The notes under the pieces were generated by a model. That model was not told where the DNA came from, searched no databases, and was given only the letters and a program-made list of their open reading frames with translations. Shown piece by piece: positions 53,865 through 63,096 of a DNA stretch of 64,000 bases. The first letter of the stretch is position 1; the number at the start of each line of letters is the position of its first letter. The stretch covers positions 1-64,000 of the forward strand of contig JAJXYF010000018.1 in the NCBI GenBank assembly GCA_021780755.1, given 5' to 3'. Both the position numbers and the translations under genes were made by a program. This DNA is from Deltaproteobacteria bacterium. Its GTDB lineage: Bacteria; Desulfobacterota; Binatia; Binatales; Binataceae.

Positions 53865-54602
53865 ATGGACCGCCAGAGCGCATTTTCGTATCGATGTAAC
53901 CAGTGCGGACGCTGTTGTCATAACCAGGCAATAACGCTCTCGCCGGTGGACGTGATCGCGATCGCGCGCGGCGGGGGAATCAGCACGGGCGATGCGATCG
54001 CGCGCTACACGTTGCGGCGCGGATCGCTGCTCCGATTCCTCCCGGACGGTCGCTGCGCGGCGCTCGACGGCGTGGGTTGCTCGATCCATCGCGGACGCCC
54101 GCTCGCGTGCCGGCTCTATCCACTCGGACTGGAACGCGACGGCGGGCGTGAACGCTTCGTGGCGCTCGAAGCGGCGGCGGGTTCGACCGGCGTTTACGGC
54201 GTTGACGGCACCGTCGGCGAATTTCTCGCCGGGCAGGAGATCGACAGTCATTTGGCGTTGAGTGAGCGTTACCGTCCTCTCATCCGGACGATGAGTGAGC
54301 GTATCGCGGGCCTGATCGACTTCGCGGCGATCGAACCGCGCGAGTTCTGGCGGCGCGCAGTCGCGGAAGCCTTGCGTGAGACGAGCTTCGACCGGAATCG
54401 GATCATTGAGGCGATTTTCGACGCGGATAGCTACGGATGCGCTCGCAAATCGATCGCCGCGACGGTCGCGGCGCATCTGCCGGCGCTGAACGACCTCGCA
54501 CGGCACGAGACTGATGCAACGGTGATCGCGGTGGCGGCGGTACTGCTCGCAGTCAGCCTGGGGTATTCGCCGTCGGAAGCGATCTCCGCCGCAAACACCT
54601 AG
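53865..54602 (+). CDS. YkgJ-family cysteine-cluster (Fe/Zn) protein
   Basis: The 245-residue cytosolic protein has an N-terminal 'YRCNQCGRCCHNQAITLS' and 'GRCAALDGVGCSIHRGRPLACRLYPLG', together the CxxCxxCC and Cx(n)H....C pattern of the YkgJ family that binds iron-sulfur or zinc. The C-terminal half is helical and less conserved. I start at ATG 53865; TTG 53847 is an alternative. The gene overlaps the convergent peroxiredoxin by 4 nt. Function is unknown; a redox or metal-handling role is suggested by the cysteines. Confidence 0.82.
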   Translation: MDRQSAFSYRCNQCGRCCHNQAITLSPVDVIAIARGGGISTGDAIARYTLRRGSLLRFLPDGRCAALDGVGCSIHRGRPLACRLYPLGLERDGGRERFVALEAAAGSTGVYGVDGTVGEFLAGQEIDSHLALSERYRPLIRTMSERIAGLIDFAAIEPREFWRRAVAEALRETSFDRNRIIEAIFDADSYGCARKSIAATVAAHLPALNDLARHETDATVIAVAAVLLAVSLGYSPSEAISAANT

Positions 54603-55246
54603 TCGGGTTCGCTGTCGGAATCGACGCCCTTGCGCTGCTTAGGCTGAGCGGTCGGCGCGGCGGTGGGGGTGGCGGACGGCGTCGCGGCGGGAGTCGGCGG
54701 CGGCTGGTCCGCTCCGAGGTCGCGCACGATCTGCCGCGCGTGACTCGCAGGGTCCACGTTGGGATAGACCTTCAGGATGCGGCCGTCATCGCCGATCACA
54801 TAAGTAACGCGCCGGTCGAGGCCGAGGATCGGGATGCCGTTATCGGCGCCGTAGGCCTTGGCGATCTTGTGGTCGGGATCGAGCAGCAACGGGAAGGGCA
54901 GGCTGTATTTCTTCGCGAACGCGCGATGGCTGTCGGCGCTGTCGATACTGCATCCGAGCAGCACGATGCCCCATCGCTGCAAATCGTTGTACCCGTCGCG
55001 AAAGCTGCACGCCTCCCTGGTGCATCCGGGCGTGTTGTCCTTCGGGTAGAAGTAGAGCACGACCTTGCGGCCGCGATAATCGCTGAGCTTGACCGGCGTC
55101 GATTGGTCACCGACAACGGCGGCGGTCGAAAATTCCGGAGCGACGTCGCCCACCTTGAGCATCTCGGCCCGCGCCAGCCACGGAAAAAGAAGATTGAAGA
55201 GGGCTCCCATAAAGACGACTCCAATAGCGGTCCTGAGAAACCTCAT
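54599..55246 (-). CDS. Exported BCP/PrxQ-type peroxiredoxin
   Basis: The 215-residue protein has a signal peptide ('TAIGVVFMGALFNLLFPWLARAE'), then a thioredoxin-fold peroxiredoxin with the peroxidatic Cys in 'NTPGCTREACSFRDGY' and a second Cys five residues later, as in PrxQ. It reduces peroxides in the periplasm. The C-terminal 30 residues are a Pro/Ala/Thr spacer ending in a charged tail ('PKQRKGVDSDSEPD'), unusual for the family. It converges on and overlaps the YkgJ-like gene by 4 nt. Confidence 0.9.
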   Translation of the reverse strand: MRFLRTAIGVVFMGALFNLLFPWLARAEMLKVGDVAPEFSTAAVVGDQSTPVKLSDYRGRKVVLYFYPKDNTPGCTREACSFRDGYNDLQRWGIVLLGCSIDSADSHRAFAKKYSLPFPLLLDPDHKIAKAYGADNGIPILGLDRRVTYVIGDDGRILKVYPNVDPASHARQIVRDLGADQPPPTPAATPSATPTAAPTAQPKQRKGVDSDSEPD

Positions 55247-55316
55247 TGAATGAGTATAGATCGACTGACTATTGGCGGTTCGCCGACTGACTATAGTTAC
55301 CGGGCGCCGGCCAAGC

Positions 55317-56243
55317 CTAAACGTAATGGAGCCACTGGTTATAGCGAGCCTCGCGTCCGCGCAGCGCGCCGTGAAAGACTTCGATCACCTTGCGCGTGAT
55401 CGGCCCGGGCTTGCCGTCGCCAATCTGGCGGTCGTCGAGTTCGCGCACCGGCGTGACTTCGGCGGCGGTGCCGGTCATGAACGCTTCGTCCGAGATATAA
55501 ACCAGGTCGCGCGGGAATTGCTGCTCGAGCACCTGGATACCGTCGTCGGCCAGAATCTTCATGACCGCATCGCGGGTGATTCCCGCCAAACACGACATCA
55601 GCGGCGGCGTCCGCACCACGCCGTCGCGCACGATAAAGAAATTCTCGCCGCTCCCCTCGGAGACGTAACCGTTGACGTCGAGCAGGAGCGCTTCGTCGTA
55701 ACCGTTGCGCCGCGCCTCGTAACCGGCCAACGCGGAATTGACGTAGTTGGCCGAGGTCTTTGCCATCGCCATCATCGAGTTGTGATGAAAGCGCACGAAC
55801 GAGGAGGTCTTGAGCCGGACGCCCTTGGTGATGCCGTCGTCGCCGAGGTACGCGCCCCACGGCCACGCCGCAATCGCGAGTCGAACCTGATTATTGCGCG
55901 CGACCACACCCATCTCGCCGGCGCCGTAAAAGGCGATCGGCCGCAGATAGCATTCGTCAAACTTGTTGATGCGGACAACGTCGGCGCAGGCCTTCACGAT
56001 CTCTTCCTGGCTGAACGGGATGTGCATCTCGAGGATATGCGCGGAATCGAAGAGCCGCCGGATGTGCTCCTGGGCGCGGAAAATCGCCGATCGCCCATTT
56101 TCTGACTTGTAGCAGCGCATCCCTTCGAAGACCGCCAGCCCGTAATGCAGGCTGTGGGTGAGGACGTGGACGTTGGCCTGTTCATACGGGACCATCTCGC
56201 CGTCCATCCAGATCCTTTCCGAGCGCACGTTGTTTGCAGCCAA
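55317..56243 (-). CDS. ilvE: Branched-chain amino-acid aminotransferase
   Basis: The fold-type IV PLP enzyme has the canonical N-terminus 'RIWMDGEMVPYEQANVHVLTHSLHYGLAVFEG', PLP Lys in 'MMAMAKTSANYVNS' and 'DEALLLDVNGYVSEGSGENFFIV'. It makes Leu, Ile and Val from their 2-oxo acids. I choose TTG 56243, which gives 308 residues, matching the usual length; GTG 56228 is an alternative, and the frame remains open to 56372. It is divergent from no close gene on the right; the PcnB gene reads the same way 195 bases upstream. Confidence 0.92.
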   Translation of the reverse strand: MAANNVRSERIWMDGEMVPYEQANVHVLTHSLHYGLAVFEGMRCYKSENGRSAIFRAQEHIRRLFDSAHILEMHIPFSQEEIVKACADVVRINKFDECYLRPIAFYGAGEMGVVARNNQVRLAIAAWPWGAYLGDDGITKGVRLKTSSFVRFHHNSMMAMAKTSANYVNSALAGYEARRNGYDEALLLDVNGYVSEGSGENFFIVRDGVVRTPPLMSCLAGITRDAVMKILADDGIQVLEQQFPRDLVYISDEAFMTGTAAEVTPVRELDDRQIGDGKPGPITRKVIEVFHGALRGREARYNQWLHYV

Positions 56244-56438
56244 AACGGAACCTCGCCTGAGAGTATTAGACGCCCGCCGGGGCCGTCGGTCACGGCACGT
56301 CGCGCGGCCCGCGGGGTGGTCTCGGCCTTTGCGCGTCCGCGCGGCGTTTTCACCCCCCCAACGGAGCTTCAAAAGTAGTCGATGACGCCCGCATGGACAA
56401 GCCGCGAAATCGTTATGCGGCCCGCGGCCTACCCGATT

Positions 56439-57887
56439 TCAACGGTGACCGGGCAGTCTGTCGGCGCCGCGCTCATCGGGTGCGGAGTCATCAGCGGTGG
56501 CCGCGGGTGTGGCCGGCAACGATTCATTGGCGTTGACGCCGGCGTCATTGCCGCCGTCAGGCGACGATATCGCGGCGGTCAGGACGCTGGTTGCGGAGGG
56601 CCGGCGGCGGCGTCCGCCACGATGTCGTCGGCGGCGGCGGACGGGTGGACCGGAGATGGACGATCCGCTAGCGCCCGGGCTGCCGGCGGTATGACCCGCC
56701 TCAGCCGATGGCGCGCGCCGATGGCGTGGTGGATGGTCGCGGGTCTCGTCCAAAAAGCGATCGAAGGCCGCGACTTCGAGATCGTAGGTCGGCGCGATCA
56801 ATTCGAAGAAATGGCGTGCCTCGGGATAGTAGGGACGCCGCACAATCCGCCGCGCGAGGCGCGATCGCGTCATCATATGCGTAGCCGCTTCGAGCAGCAG
56901 GCGCATGTGATCGGTATCGGCGCGGGAAAAGCCCCGCTCGCGCAAAAAATCGACCAGCTCCAGCCGATGGGCCTCGCCCGCGTTGGCCACGGTCGTTCGA
57001 TGCATATCGGCGAAGACGCAGGCCAGCACCAGCGGACGCGATGGCTCGACGCCATTTTCGATCGAGCGCCCGAGGGCGGCGAGGTTGCGTGTGGTCGCGG
57101 CAATCGCAAGATTCCCGTCGTCCGGCGCGGTCGCCCTGAGATGGACCGAAAGCTTCGGCAGCAATATTTCAAGCAGCCCCAGCTCTTGCATCAGCAACAA
57201 TGCGCGCTCGGCGCCCCTGAAGCTAAGCGTGCGGAAGATTTCCTCGACCAGGCGCGGCACCGAGGCCTTTGCGAGGTCACCGCAATGGCGAATGATCGCG
57301 GCGCGGGTGTCCGGCTCGATCTGAAAATCGAGCTTGGTGGCAAAGCGTACCGCGCGGATCATCCGAACCGGATCCTCGCGCATGCGGACCTCGGGATCGC
57401 CGACCGTTCGAATCAGCCGGGCCTCGAGGTCGGGCACGCCGCCAACGTAATCGAGCACCTGGAAGGAACGCGGATCGTAAAAGAGCGCATTGATGGTGAA
57501 ATCGCGGCGAAAGGCGTCTTCCTCCGGTGTGCCGAAGGTATTGTCGTGCCGGATCATCGGATCCTCGCCCTCGGCAACGTCCTCGGCACGCCGGCGAAAG
57601 GTCGCGACCTCAATATTCTGCTGGCCGAAAAAGACGTGGACGAGACGGAAGCGGCGGCCGATCAGTCGCGAGTTGCGAAACAGATCGCGCACCTGCTGCG
57701 GATGCGCCGAGGTGGCAACGTCGAAGTCCTTGGGCCGCCGGCCCATCATCAGATCGCGCACCCCGCCGCCGACCAGATAGCCGGCGTAGTCGGCCGCGAT
57801 CAGGCGGTAGAGCACCTTGAGTACGTTCGGATCGATATCGCGCCGCGAGATCGGATGCTGCGAACGCTCCAGAATCGAGGGTTCCAC
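56439..57887 (-). CDS. pcnB: PcnB-type poly(A) polymerase / tRNA nucleotidyltransferase family protein
   Basis: The 482-residue protein has the class II nucleotidyltransferase head ('GYLVGGGVRDLMMGRRPKDFDVATSA'), 'RFRLVHVFFGQQNIEVATFR', 'EDAFRRDFTINALFYD' and 'DPVRMIRAVRFATKLDF'. The tail is Arg-rich ('RRRRRHRGGRRRR') followed by a Gly/Ala/Ser stretch. That domain order and the basic tail point to PcnB (poly(A) polymerase I) rather than a CCA-adding enzyme, but these are hard to separate without biochemistry. It starts at GTG 57887. Confidence 0.88.
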   Translation of the reverse strand: MEPSILERSQHPISRRDIDPNVLKVLYRLIAADYAGYLVGGGVRDLMMGRRPKDFDVATSAHPQQVRDLFRNSRLIGRRFRLVHVFFGQQNIEVATFRRRAEDVAEGEDPMIRHDNTFGTPEEDAFRRDFTINALFYDPRSFQVLDYVGGVPDLEARLIRTVGDPEVRMREDPVRMIRAVRFATKLDFQIEPDTRAAIIRHCGDLAKASVPRLVEEIFRTLSFRGAERALLLMQELGLLEILLPKLSVHLRATAPDDGNLAIAATTRNLAALGRSIENGVEPSRPLVLACVFADMHRTTVANAGEAHRLELVDFLRERGFSRADTDHMRLLLEAATHMMTRSRLARRIVRRPYYPEARHFFELIAPTYDLEVAAFDRFLDETRDHPPRHRRAPSAEAGHTAGSPGASGSSISGPPVRRRRRHRGGRRRRPSATSVLTAAISSPDGGNDAGVNANESLPATPAATADDSAPDERGADRLPGHR

Positions 57888-58085
57888 TTGGTGTCGTTTC
57901 CGTCGTGCCCTGGACGCCTCCCCCAGCGCCCCTTAGCTCATCCGCAGCGACTCTAGCACGCGCTAGAAAAATCTCCATCGTGCGGACGACGCCGATGAAC
58001 AGGTCGCAAACCCTGGGGCGACGGCGGTGGAAGGTGAAATCCGTGCATCGCTTGCCGTGCCACAATTCAATACAATCGGAAGACT

Positions 58086-59057
58086 ATGTCTCGACCCGAT
58101 CGACGCACTATACAGGTCGTGAGCCACGGACCGTCGTGCCTCGACGGAGTAATGGCGGCCGCCACCATCAAACGCTTCTACCTGGAGGAGCGGGTGATCA
58201 CGATGCTCGCGGCCAACGGCGACAGCGACCGCATCATTCAGGGCGTCCGCGCCAAGGGCGGCGACGACGAGATCTGGATTACCGACCTCTCGTGGACCTC
58301 GACCAAAACCGCCGAGCATCTGACCAATCTGGTGAGCAATGGCGCGCGCCTGTACTGGATCGACCACCATCGCACGGCCGTGTCACGGGCCGACGCCCCC
58401 GAATTTGACGTGCCGTTCACGGGGCGCCTGCTTTCGGAAGAGTTCTCGGCGGCGCGGCTCACGTTCAATTATCTAAAGGACCTGGCGGCAGAGCGCGGCG
58501 CGCTGGCGCGGCTGCCGGAGTTCGAGAAGTTCTTTCCCTTCGTCGCGATCGCGGACGACCACGACCGCTGGATCCATCAGGTGCCCGAATCGGCAAACTG
58601 GGCGCTGGCGGTGCAGACTCTCGGCGGCACTGATTCCTATCGGGAGATTACACGTCTTAGCGAGCCGGTCATGAGCCGGCGGCTGCGCCTCGCTTATGAG
58701 CAGGGCAAAAAGGCGATGGACAAGAGCCTCGACCTCGCCCACGCCACGATGGTCGAGCGGCCGCTCGGCAACGGCCTGAGAATTCGCACCGCGTGTTGCA
58801 TGGGCTACAGCAGCGAGGTCGCCTCGAAGCTATACGAGGGCCAGTCGCAGACCGTAATCGCACTGTTCGACCTGCGCAGCCTCGGCGTGAGCCTGCGGCG
58901 CAGCACGGACTGCGAAGTCGATCTCTCGGTGCTGGCGCAACGGTACGGCGGTGGCGGCCACGCGGCGGCGGCCGGCTTCGCGATCGCCGACGCCAAGCGC
59001 GCACCCGCCGAGCGGCTCGCGGAAATCCTCGGCGACCGCCTCGAACGCGACTCCTGA
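58086..59057 (+). CDS. DHH-family phosphoesterase
   Basis: The 323-residue protein has the N-terminal motif 'SHGPSCLDGVMAAA', the 'IDHHRT' DHH motif, metal-binding Asp in 'AIADDHDRW' and the DHHA1-type C-terminal 'YGGGGHAAAAGFAI'. This is the layout of exopolyphosphatase-related and nano-RNase/cyclic-dinucleotide phosphodiesterases. The order (HxD-like site, DHH, GGGH) is intact. Substrates of the family include pppGpp precursors, c-di-AMP and short RNA; I cannot choose. It is divergent from pcnB. Confidence 0.85.
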   Translation: MSRPDRRTIQVVSHGPSCLDGVMAAATIKRFYLEERVITMLAANGDSDRIIQGVRAKGGDDEIWITDLSWTSTKTAEHLTNLVSNGARLYWIDHHRTAVSRADAPEFDVPFTGRLLSEEFSAARLTFNYLKDLAAERGALARLPEFEKFFPFVAIADDHDRWIHQVPESANWALAVQTLGGTDSYREITRLSEPVMSRRLRLAYEQGKKAMDKSLDLAHATMVERPLGNGLRIRTACCMGYSSEVASKLYEGQSQTVIALFDLRSLGVSLRRSTDCEVDLSVLAQRYGGGGHAAAAGFAIADAKRAPAERLAEILGDRLERDS

Positions 59058-59134
59058 CCGCGTAATTCGCTTCGATATCACCGCCGAATCCTCACGCCTT
59101 GCGCATGATTGGCGGCACAGGATAGATTCGCGCC

Positions 59135-59563
59135 GTGGATCAGGCCCTCGCACAAATCCTGAATCTGCTGCTCGAATCCGAACGCGCCGGCGTCGCCGCG
59201 CTCGATCAACTGCTCAAGGAAGTCACGCCGGATGAGCTGCGCAAACTGCTCACGACTTCGCGTGAGGACGAGGCAGCCACCGCGAGCCAGCTCGAGGCGC
59301 TGATCCGATCCGGCGGCGACATTCCAAGCACTAAGGTAGGTGATTTCGCGGCCAAAGTGGCGGCGGCCGGCTCCCTGCGAGAGCGCCTCAAGCTGCTGAT
59401 TCACGGCGAGGAATGGGTCGCGCGCAAGGTCGAGGAGGCGATCGCGATAGCGCCCGCAACCGGTCCGATTCACGACCAGTTGCAGAAGATGGCCAATCGT
59501 CATCGCTTCGAAGTCGAATGGGGCCGCGCCGAGCTGATTCGCCTGATGAACACGCTCGGATGA
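59135..59563 (+). CDS. Helical-bundle (ferritin-like) protein of unknown function
   Basis: The 142-residue protein is almost all helix and carries 'AQILNLLLESERAGVAALDQLL', 'SREDEAATASQLEALI', 'LLIHGEEWVARKVEEAI' and 'HDQLQKMANRHRFEVEW'. The spacing of Glu and His resembles small ferritin-like (DUF2383/DUF6306-type) bundles, but I hold this loosely. It starts at GTG 59135 and is followed 14 nt later by an acyl-CoA dehydrogenase, so they may be coexpressed. Confidence 0.6.
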   Translation: MDQALAQILNLLLESERAGVAALDQLLKEVTPDELRKLLTTSREDEAATASQLEALIRSGGDIPSTKVGDFAAKVAAAGSLRERLKLLIHGEEWVARKVEEAIAIAPATGPIHDQLQKMANRHRFEVEWGRAELIRLMNTLG

Positions 59564-59577
59564 ACGGAGATTGATCG

Positions 59578-60768
59578 ATGGACCTGAGCTTTACCCCCGA
59601 ACAGGAGCAATTTCGCGCCAAGGTGCAGAAGTTCCTGGGCGAGAATCTGCCACCCGGATGGGGCAAGGCCGGTTTTCGACCCGACGGCATGAGCATGATC
59701 GAGTTCATGCGCGATTGGCAGCGGCGACTGTACGAGGGCGGATTTCTCGGTATGGCGTGGCCGCGGGAGTTTGGCGGGCAGGGCGCCTCGCAGATCGAAA
59801 TGGCGATCTTCAACGAGGAGGTCGCGCGCGTGCGCGCCCCGGCGCCTTTGAACGTGCTCGGCCTAACGATGGCCGCGCCGACGATCATCACGTACGGCAC
59901 CGACGAACAGAAAAAGCGCTACCTGCCGAAGATTCTGAGCTGCGAAGAGATCTGGTGCCAGGGCTTTTCCGAGCCCGACTCCGGTTCCGACCTGGCAGCC
60001 GCGCGCACCCGCGCCGAACTCAAGGGCGATGAGTTCGTCGTCAACGGGCAAAAGGTCTGGACCACGCTCGGCCATATCGCCGACTGGTGCATGCTGGTGG
60101 TGCGCACCGATCCCGACGCCCCGAAACATCGCGGGCTCAGCTACCTCCTCGTCGATATGAAAACCCCCGGTATCACGGTGCGTCCGCTCCGGCAGATGAC
60201 CGGCGAGGCCGAGTTCAACGAAATGTTCTTCGAGGACGTTCACGTACCGCGCCAGAACCTGCTGGGCGGACTGAACGAGGGCTGGCGCGTAGCGACGACA
60301 ACGCTGATGAACGAACGCGGCACGACCGCGCTGGCGAGCGTGATGCGCTACCGCATCGTGTTCGAGGAGATTCTCGACCTCGTGCGCTCGATGACCCGCA
60401 ATGGCGCGCCGGCGACGAGCGATCCGGCCGTGCGTCAGCGGCTCGCGCAGTTTTACGTTGAACTCGAAATGCTGCGATTTACCTCCTACCGGGCCTTCTC
60501 GCAAATCCTAAGGGGTGGAAATCCGGGCCCCGAAGGATCGATCTCGAAGCTCGCATGGTCGGAGCTCAATCAGCGGATGCAGGAATTCGTGATCGAGCTC
60601 GAAGGTCCCGCCAGCCAGTTGATCAAGGGATCGCCATACGCGGTGCAGGGCGGCCGCTGGCAACATCATTTCTTACGCTCGCGCGCGAATACGATTGAGG
60701 GCGGCACTTCGGAGATCCAGCGCAACATCATTGCGGAGCGCGTGCTCGGATTGCCCAAGGCGCGCTAG
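59578..60768 (+). CDS. Acyl-CoA dehydrogenase
   Basis: The 396-residue flavoenzyme has 'WQRRLYEGGFLGMAWPREFGGQGAS', 'CQGFSEPDSGSDLAAARTRAE', 'VVNGQKVWTTLGHIADWCMLVV' and C-terminal 'IEGGTSEIQRNIIAERVLGLPKAR'. The catalytic-loop and flavin motifs are complete. It oxidises an acyl-CoA with ETF as acceptor. It is the third intact acyl-CoA dehydrogenase in the window, and its end differs from the 31495 and 52542 proteins. A hairpin follows. Confidence 0.92.
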   Translation: MDLSFTPEQEQFRAKVQKFLGENLPPGWGKAGFRPDGMSMIEFMRDWQRRLYEGGFLGMAWPREFGGQGASQIEMAIFNEEVARVRAPAPLNVLGLTMAAPTIITYGTDEQKKRYLPKILSCEEIWCQGFSEPDSGSDLAAARTRAELKGDEFVVNGQKVWTTLGHIADWCMLVVRTDPDAPKHRGLSYLLVDMKTPGITVRPLRQMTGEAEFNEMFFEDVHVPRQNLLGGLNEGWRVATTTLMNERGTTALASVMRYRIVFEEILDLVRSMTRNGAPATSDPAVRQRLAQFYVELEMLRFTSYRAFSQILRGGNPGPEGSISKLAWSELNQRMQEFVIELEGPASQLIKGSPYAVQGGRWQHHFLRSRANTIEGGTSEIQRNIIAERVLGLPKAR

Positions 60769-61142
60769 CCACTCGATCGCCGCCGGGGGGCGAACCCCCC
60801 GACGCGATCTCATGCCCCCACACCGCATCCACATTCCCCCCACGTCGCAACTCAAGGTCGTTTTCAAGAGCCGCGTCGATGTATCCTGTATTCCAAGATG
60901 CATGCCGCAAGAGGGCGCCCATCTGTGCGTTCGGGCACGTGAAGAAGTAGATCGAACCATTAGGAACTGCCGCCAATAACTTGCCGCACGAGCGACGCGA
61001 AGTTGCCCACCATCTCGCGATACGCGTGGCGTGTCGCGATCCATTTGCACGGCGGCCGAATTATCGTCTAATTGCCACCACAAAGTTCATCTCTCCGGCG
61101 GGCCAAATTTGAACGTCGCCGCGCCGACGTGGAGTAATCGTT
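60769..61142. other. 374-base gene-free stretch
   Basis: Besides the hairpin at 60775-60809 I see nothing. The final 40 bases, with 'cgtggagtaatcgtt', precede the alpha/beta-hydrolase ATG. Confidence 0.6.
60775..60809 (+). terminator. Strong GC hairpin after the third acyl-CoA dehydrogenase
   Basis: Arms 'gatcgccgccgggggg' and 'ccccccgacgcgatc' pair with one bulge and one wobble around a 4-nt 'cgaa' loop, starting 7 nt past the stop. No T run follows ('tcatgcccc'), so it is a stable 3'-end hairpin rather than a textbook terminator. Confidence 0.5.
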
Positions 61143-61856
61143 ATGCCAATCTTCGAACGCACAGGCACTTCGCTCTATTACGAGGAGTTCGGTTCGGGCT
61201 ACCCGTTGCTGCTCTTCGCGCCCGGCGGGATGCGCTCAAGTATCGAGTTCTGGCATAAGAGCCCGTTCGATCCGACCAAGGAGTTCGCCGCCAATTTTCG
61301 GGTAATAGCGATGGATCAGCGCAACGCCGGACGCTCGCACGGTCCGGTCAGCGCCGCCGACGGATGGCATACCTATGCAAACGACCATCTCGCGCTGCTC
61401 GACCATCTGGGCATCCAGCGCTGCCATACGATGGGCGGATGTATCGGTTCGACCTACTGCCTGAATCTGATCAAGGCGGCACCCGAGCGGGTCAGCGCCG
61501 CGGTACTCCAGAATCCGATCGGGCTGCACGAAAATCGCGAGGCCTTTCGCGAGATGTTCAACGGCTGGGCGAAGGAATTGCAGCGCAAGGATGCGAGCCT
61601 GACCGACGCCGCATTGGCGAGCTTTCGCGAACAGATGTACGGCAGCGACTTCGTGTTTGGCGTGACGCGCGATTTCGTCCGCTCGTGTGAGACGCCGATG
61701 TTGGTGCTGGCGGGTGACGACCTGTACCATCCGGCGCCGATCTCACGTGAGATTGCGACGCTCGCGCCCAAGGCCGAGATGGTCGAGCATTGGAAGACGC
61801 CCGCCACGGTCGCCGCCGCGGTCACGCGCGTCCGCGAATTCCTGACCAAGCATTAA
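61143..61856 (+). CDS. Alpha/beta-hydrolase with a Cys nucleophile
   Basis: The 237-residue protein has the hydrolase fold with 'LLLFAPGGMRSSIEFW' (oxyanion region), 'VIAMDQRNAGRSHGPV', a nucleophile elbow that reads 'MGGCIGST' with Cys instead of Ser (about residue 100), Asp in 'VLAGDDLYHPA' and a C-terminal His in 'VEHWKTP'. Cys nucleophiles occur in dienelactone hydrolases, but the rest does not look like that family. The exact reaction is unknown. Confidence 0.8.
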   Translation: MPIFERTGTSLYYEEFGSGYPLLLFAPGGMRSSIEFWHKSPFDPTKEFAANFRVIAMDQRNAGRSHGPVSAADGWHTYANDHLALLDHLGIQRCHTMGGCIGSTYCLNLIKAAPERVSAAVLQNPIGLHENREAFREMFNGWAKELQRKDASLTDAALASFREQMYGSDFVFGVTRDFVRSCETPMLVLAGDDLYHPAPISREIATLAPKAEMVEHWKTPATVAAAVTRVREFLTKH

Positions 61857-61863
61857 AGGCGCG

Positions 61864-63096
61864 TCAGTCGATCGCCAGGCTGGCGAAGGAGACCGCGGAT
61901 TCGGTCTGCGGCTCCATCGCGATGTCGTGCATCAGCAGGCGCGCGCGATGGTCGCGCAGCAGTTCGAGCTGGGTGTAGATCGGGGCGAGTCCGCAGATCT
62001 TGCGCTGATCATGTTCCCTCGCGACCTGGGTGAAGAAGGCGTCGGGGTCGCCGCGCTCGATGGTCTCGATCAGCGCGAGGTCCTCGGTCTTGACCCATTC
62101 GGCAATCTTGGCGTCGGCGGTGAAGGAATCGCCGAACTTCTTGCCGACGTGCGCGAAATCGACGCCGGCCACGATTAGCACGCGCCGCTTCTCGTCGGCG
62201 ATTTCTGCGCGCAACGCGTCGATGAAGCCGCCCACCCGCGGGTCTGAGCGGGGCGGCGCGCCACTGGCGACCATCTGATGGAACGAGCTGACGAGGATCG
62301 GCACCACCTTGTAGCCCGCGATGCCGAGCGCCCACGCCAGGAAGAGGGCCTGGAACTCGATCGAGTGCTCGTTGCGATGGAGCAGCTCATCGGCGAAGAG
62401 GTCGCCGTGGCGATAGCGCGCGGCCACGCGATCGACGAAGTCCCGATCGGTGGCGACCGCGCCGAGCGGCGTCATGTAGTCCTTGCGGGTGGCGGAAAAC
62501 AGTTGCGGGCCGGCACCGTAATGCGACGTGCCGAGAATTATTATGAGGTCGGGCCGCTCGCGTGTGAGCAGCTCGCCGTATGCGTGGGCGTAGGCCGGAC
62601 CGCCGCGGCGCGGGTCGATATGGGGCGCGATGAGTCCGCTCAGCGCCGCGCCGTCGCTATTGGGCTGCGGGATTTGTCCGGGGCCGCCGGGGGCGCGGAA
62701 AAACGACTCGATCTCGCGTCGCAAACGGGCCGGCTCCTGTTCGTAGCACAGGCCGGCGAGCGCGGCCGGGCGCTGCGGATTGCGCGCGAATTCGTCGCGC
62801 ACTTGCCCCATCCGGGCCGCATACGCCGGCGAATCCAGAAAGAATCCCTGATCGAGCGCGCCGATTAATCCGTCGAGATGCTCGATGGGCAGCAGGTCGC
62901 CGAAGCGCTTGGTGAACGCGGCCTGGAGATCGATTTTCGAATACGTGCCATCGAACAGGGTCACGAGAAAATACGCCCCCATGCCGATCACAATCGGGGT
63001 CGGCGCGATGCCGCTGGGATCGCGCAGGCAGATATAGGTCTGGCCATCCTGATCGACGGGAAAGGCCTCGACCGGCCGAATTTTCGGTTTTTCCAT
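61864..63096 (-). CDS. MEMO-family protein with PqqD/RRE-like N-terminal region
   Basis: The 410-residue protein has two parts. Residues about 145-410 form the MEMO/AmmeMemoRadiSam-B domain: 'LIAPHIDPRRGGPAYAHAYGEL', 'ILGTSHYGAGPQLFS', 'RNEHSIEFQALFLAW', 'VAGVDFAHVGKKFGDS' and 'RKICGLAPIYTQLELL'. Residues about 20-100 ('ICLRDPSGIAPTPIVIG', 'LFDGTYSKIDLQAAFTKRF', 'LDGLIGALDQGFFLD') look like a PqqD-type wing, with 'DG...D' and 'L..L...G.L' periodicity. No AmmeMemoRadiSam-A or radical-SAM partner is in the window. The ATG 63096 is chosen because upstream codons read as non-coding. Confidence 0.8.
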   Translation of the reverse strand: MEKPKIRPVEAFPVDQDGQTYICLRDPSGIAPTPIVIGMGAYFLVTLFDGTYSKIDLQAAFTKRFGDLLPIEHLDGLIGALDQGFFLDSPAYAARMGQVRDEFARNPQRPAALAGLCYEQEPARLRREIESFFRAPGGPGQIPQPNSDGAALSGLIAPHIDPRRGGPAYAHAYGELLTRERPDLIIILGTSHYGAGPQLFSATRKDYMTPLGAVATDRDFVDRVAARYRHGDLFADELLHRNEHSIEFQALFLAWALGIAGYKVVPILVSSFHQMVASGAPPRSDPRVGGFIDALRAEIADEKRRVLIVAGVDFAHVGKKFGDSFTADAKIAEWVKTEDLALIETIERGDPDAFFTQVAREHDQRKICGLAPIYTQLELLRDHRARLLMHDIAMEPQTESAVSFASLAID

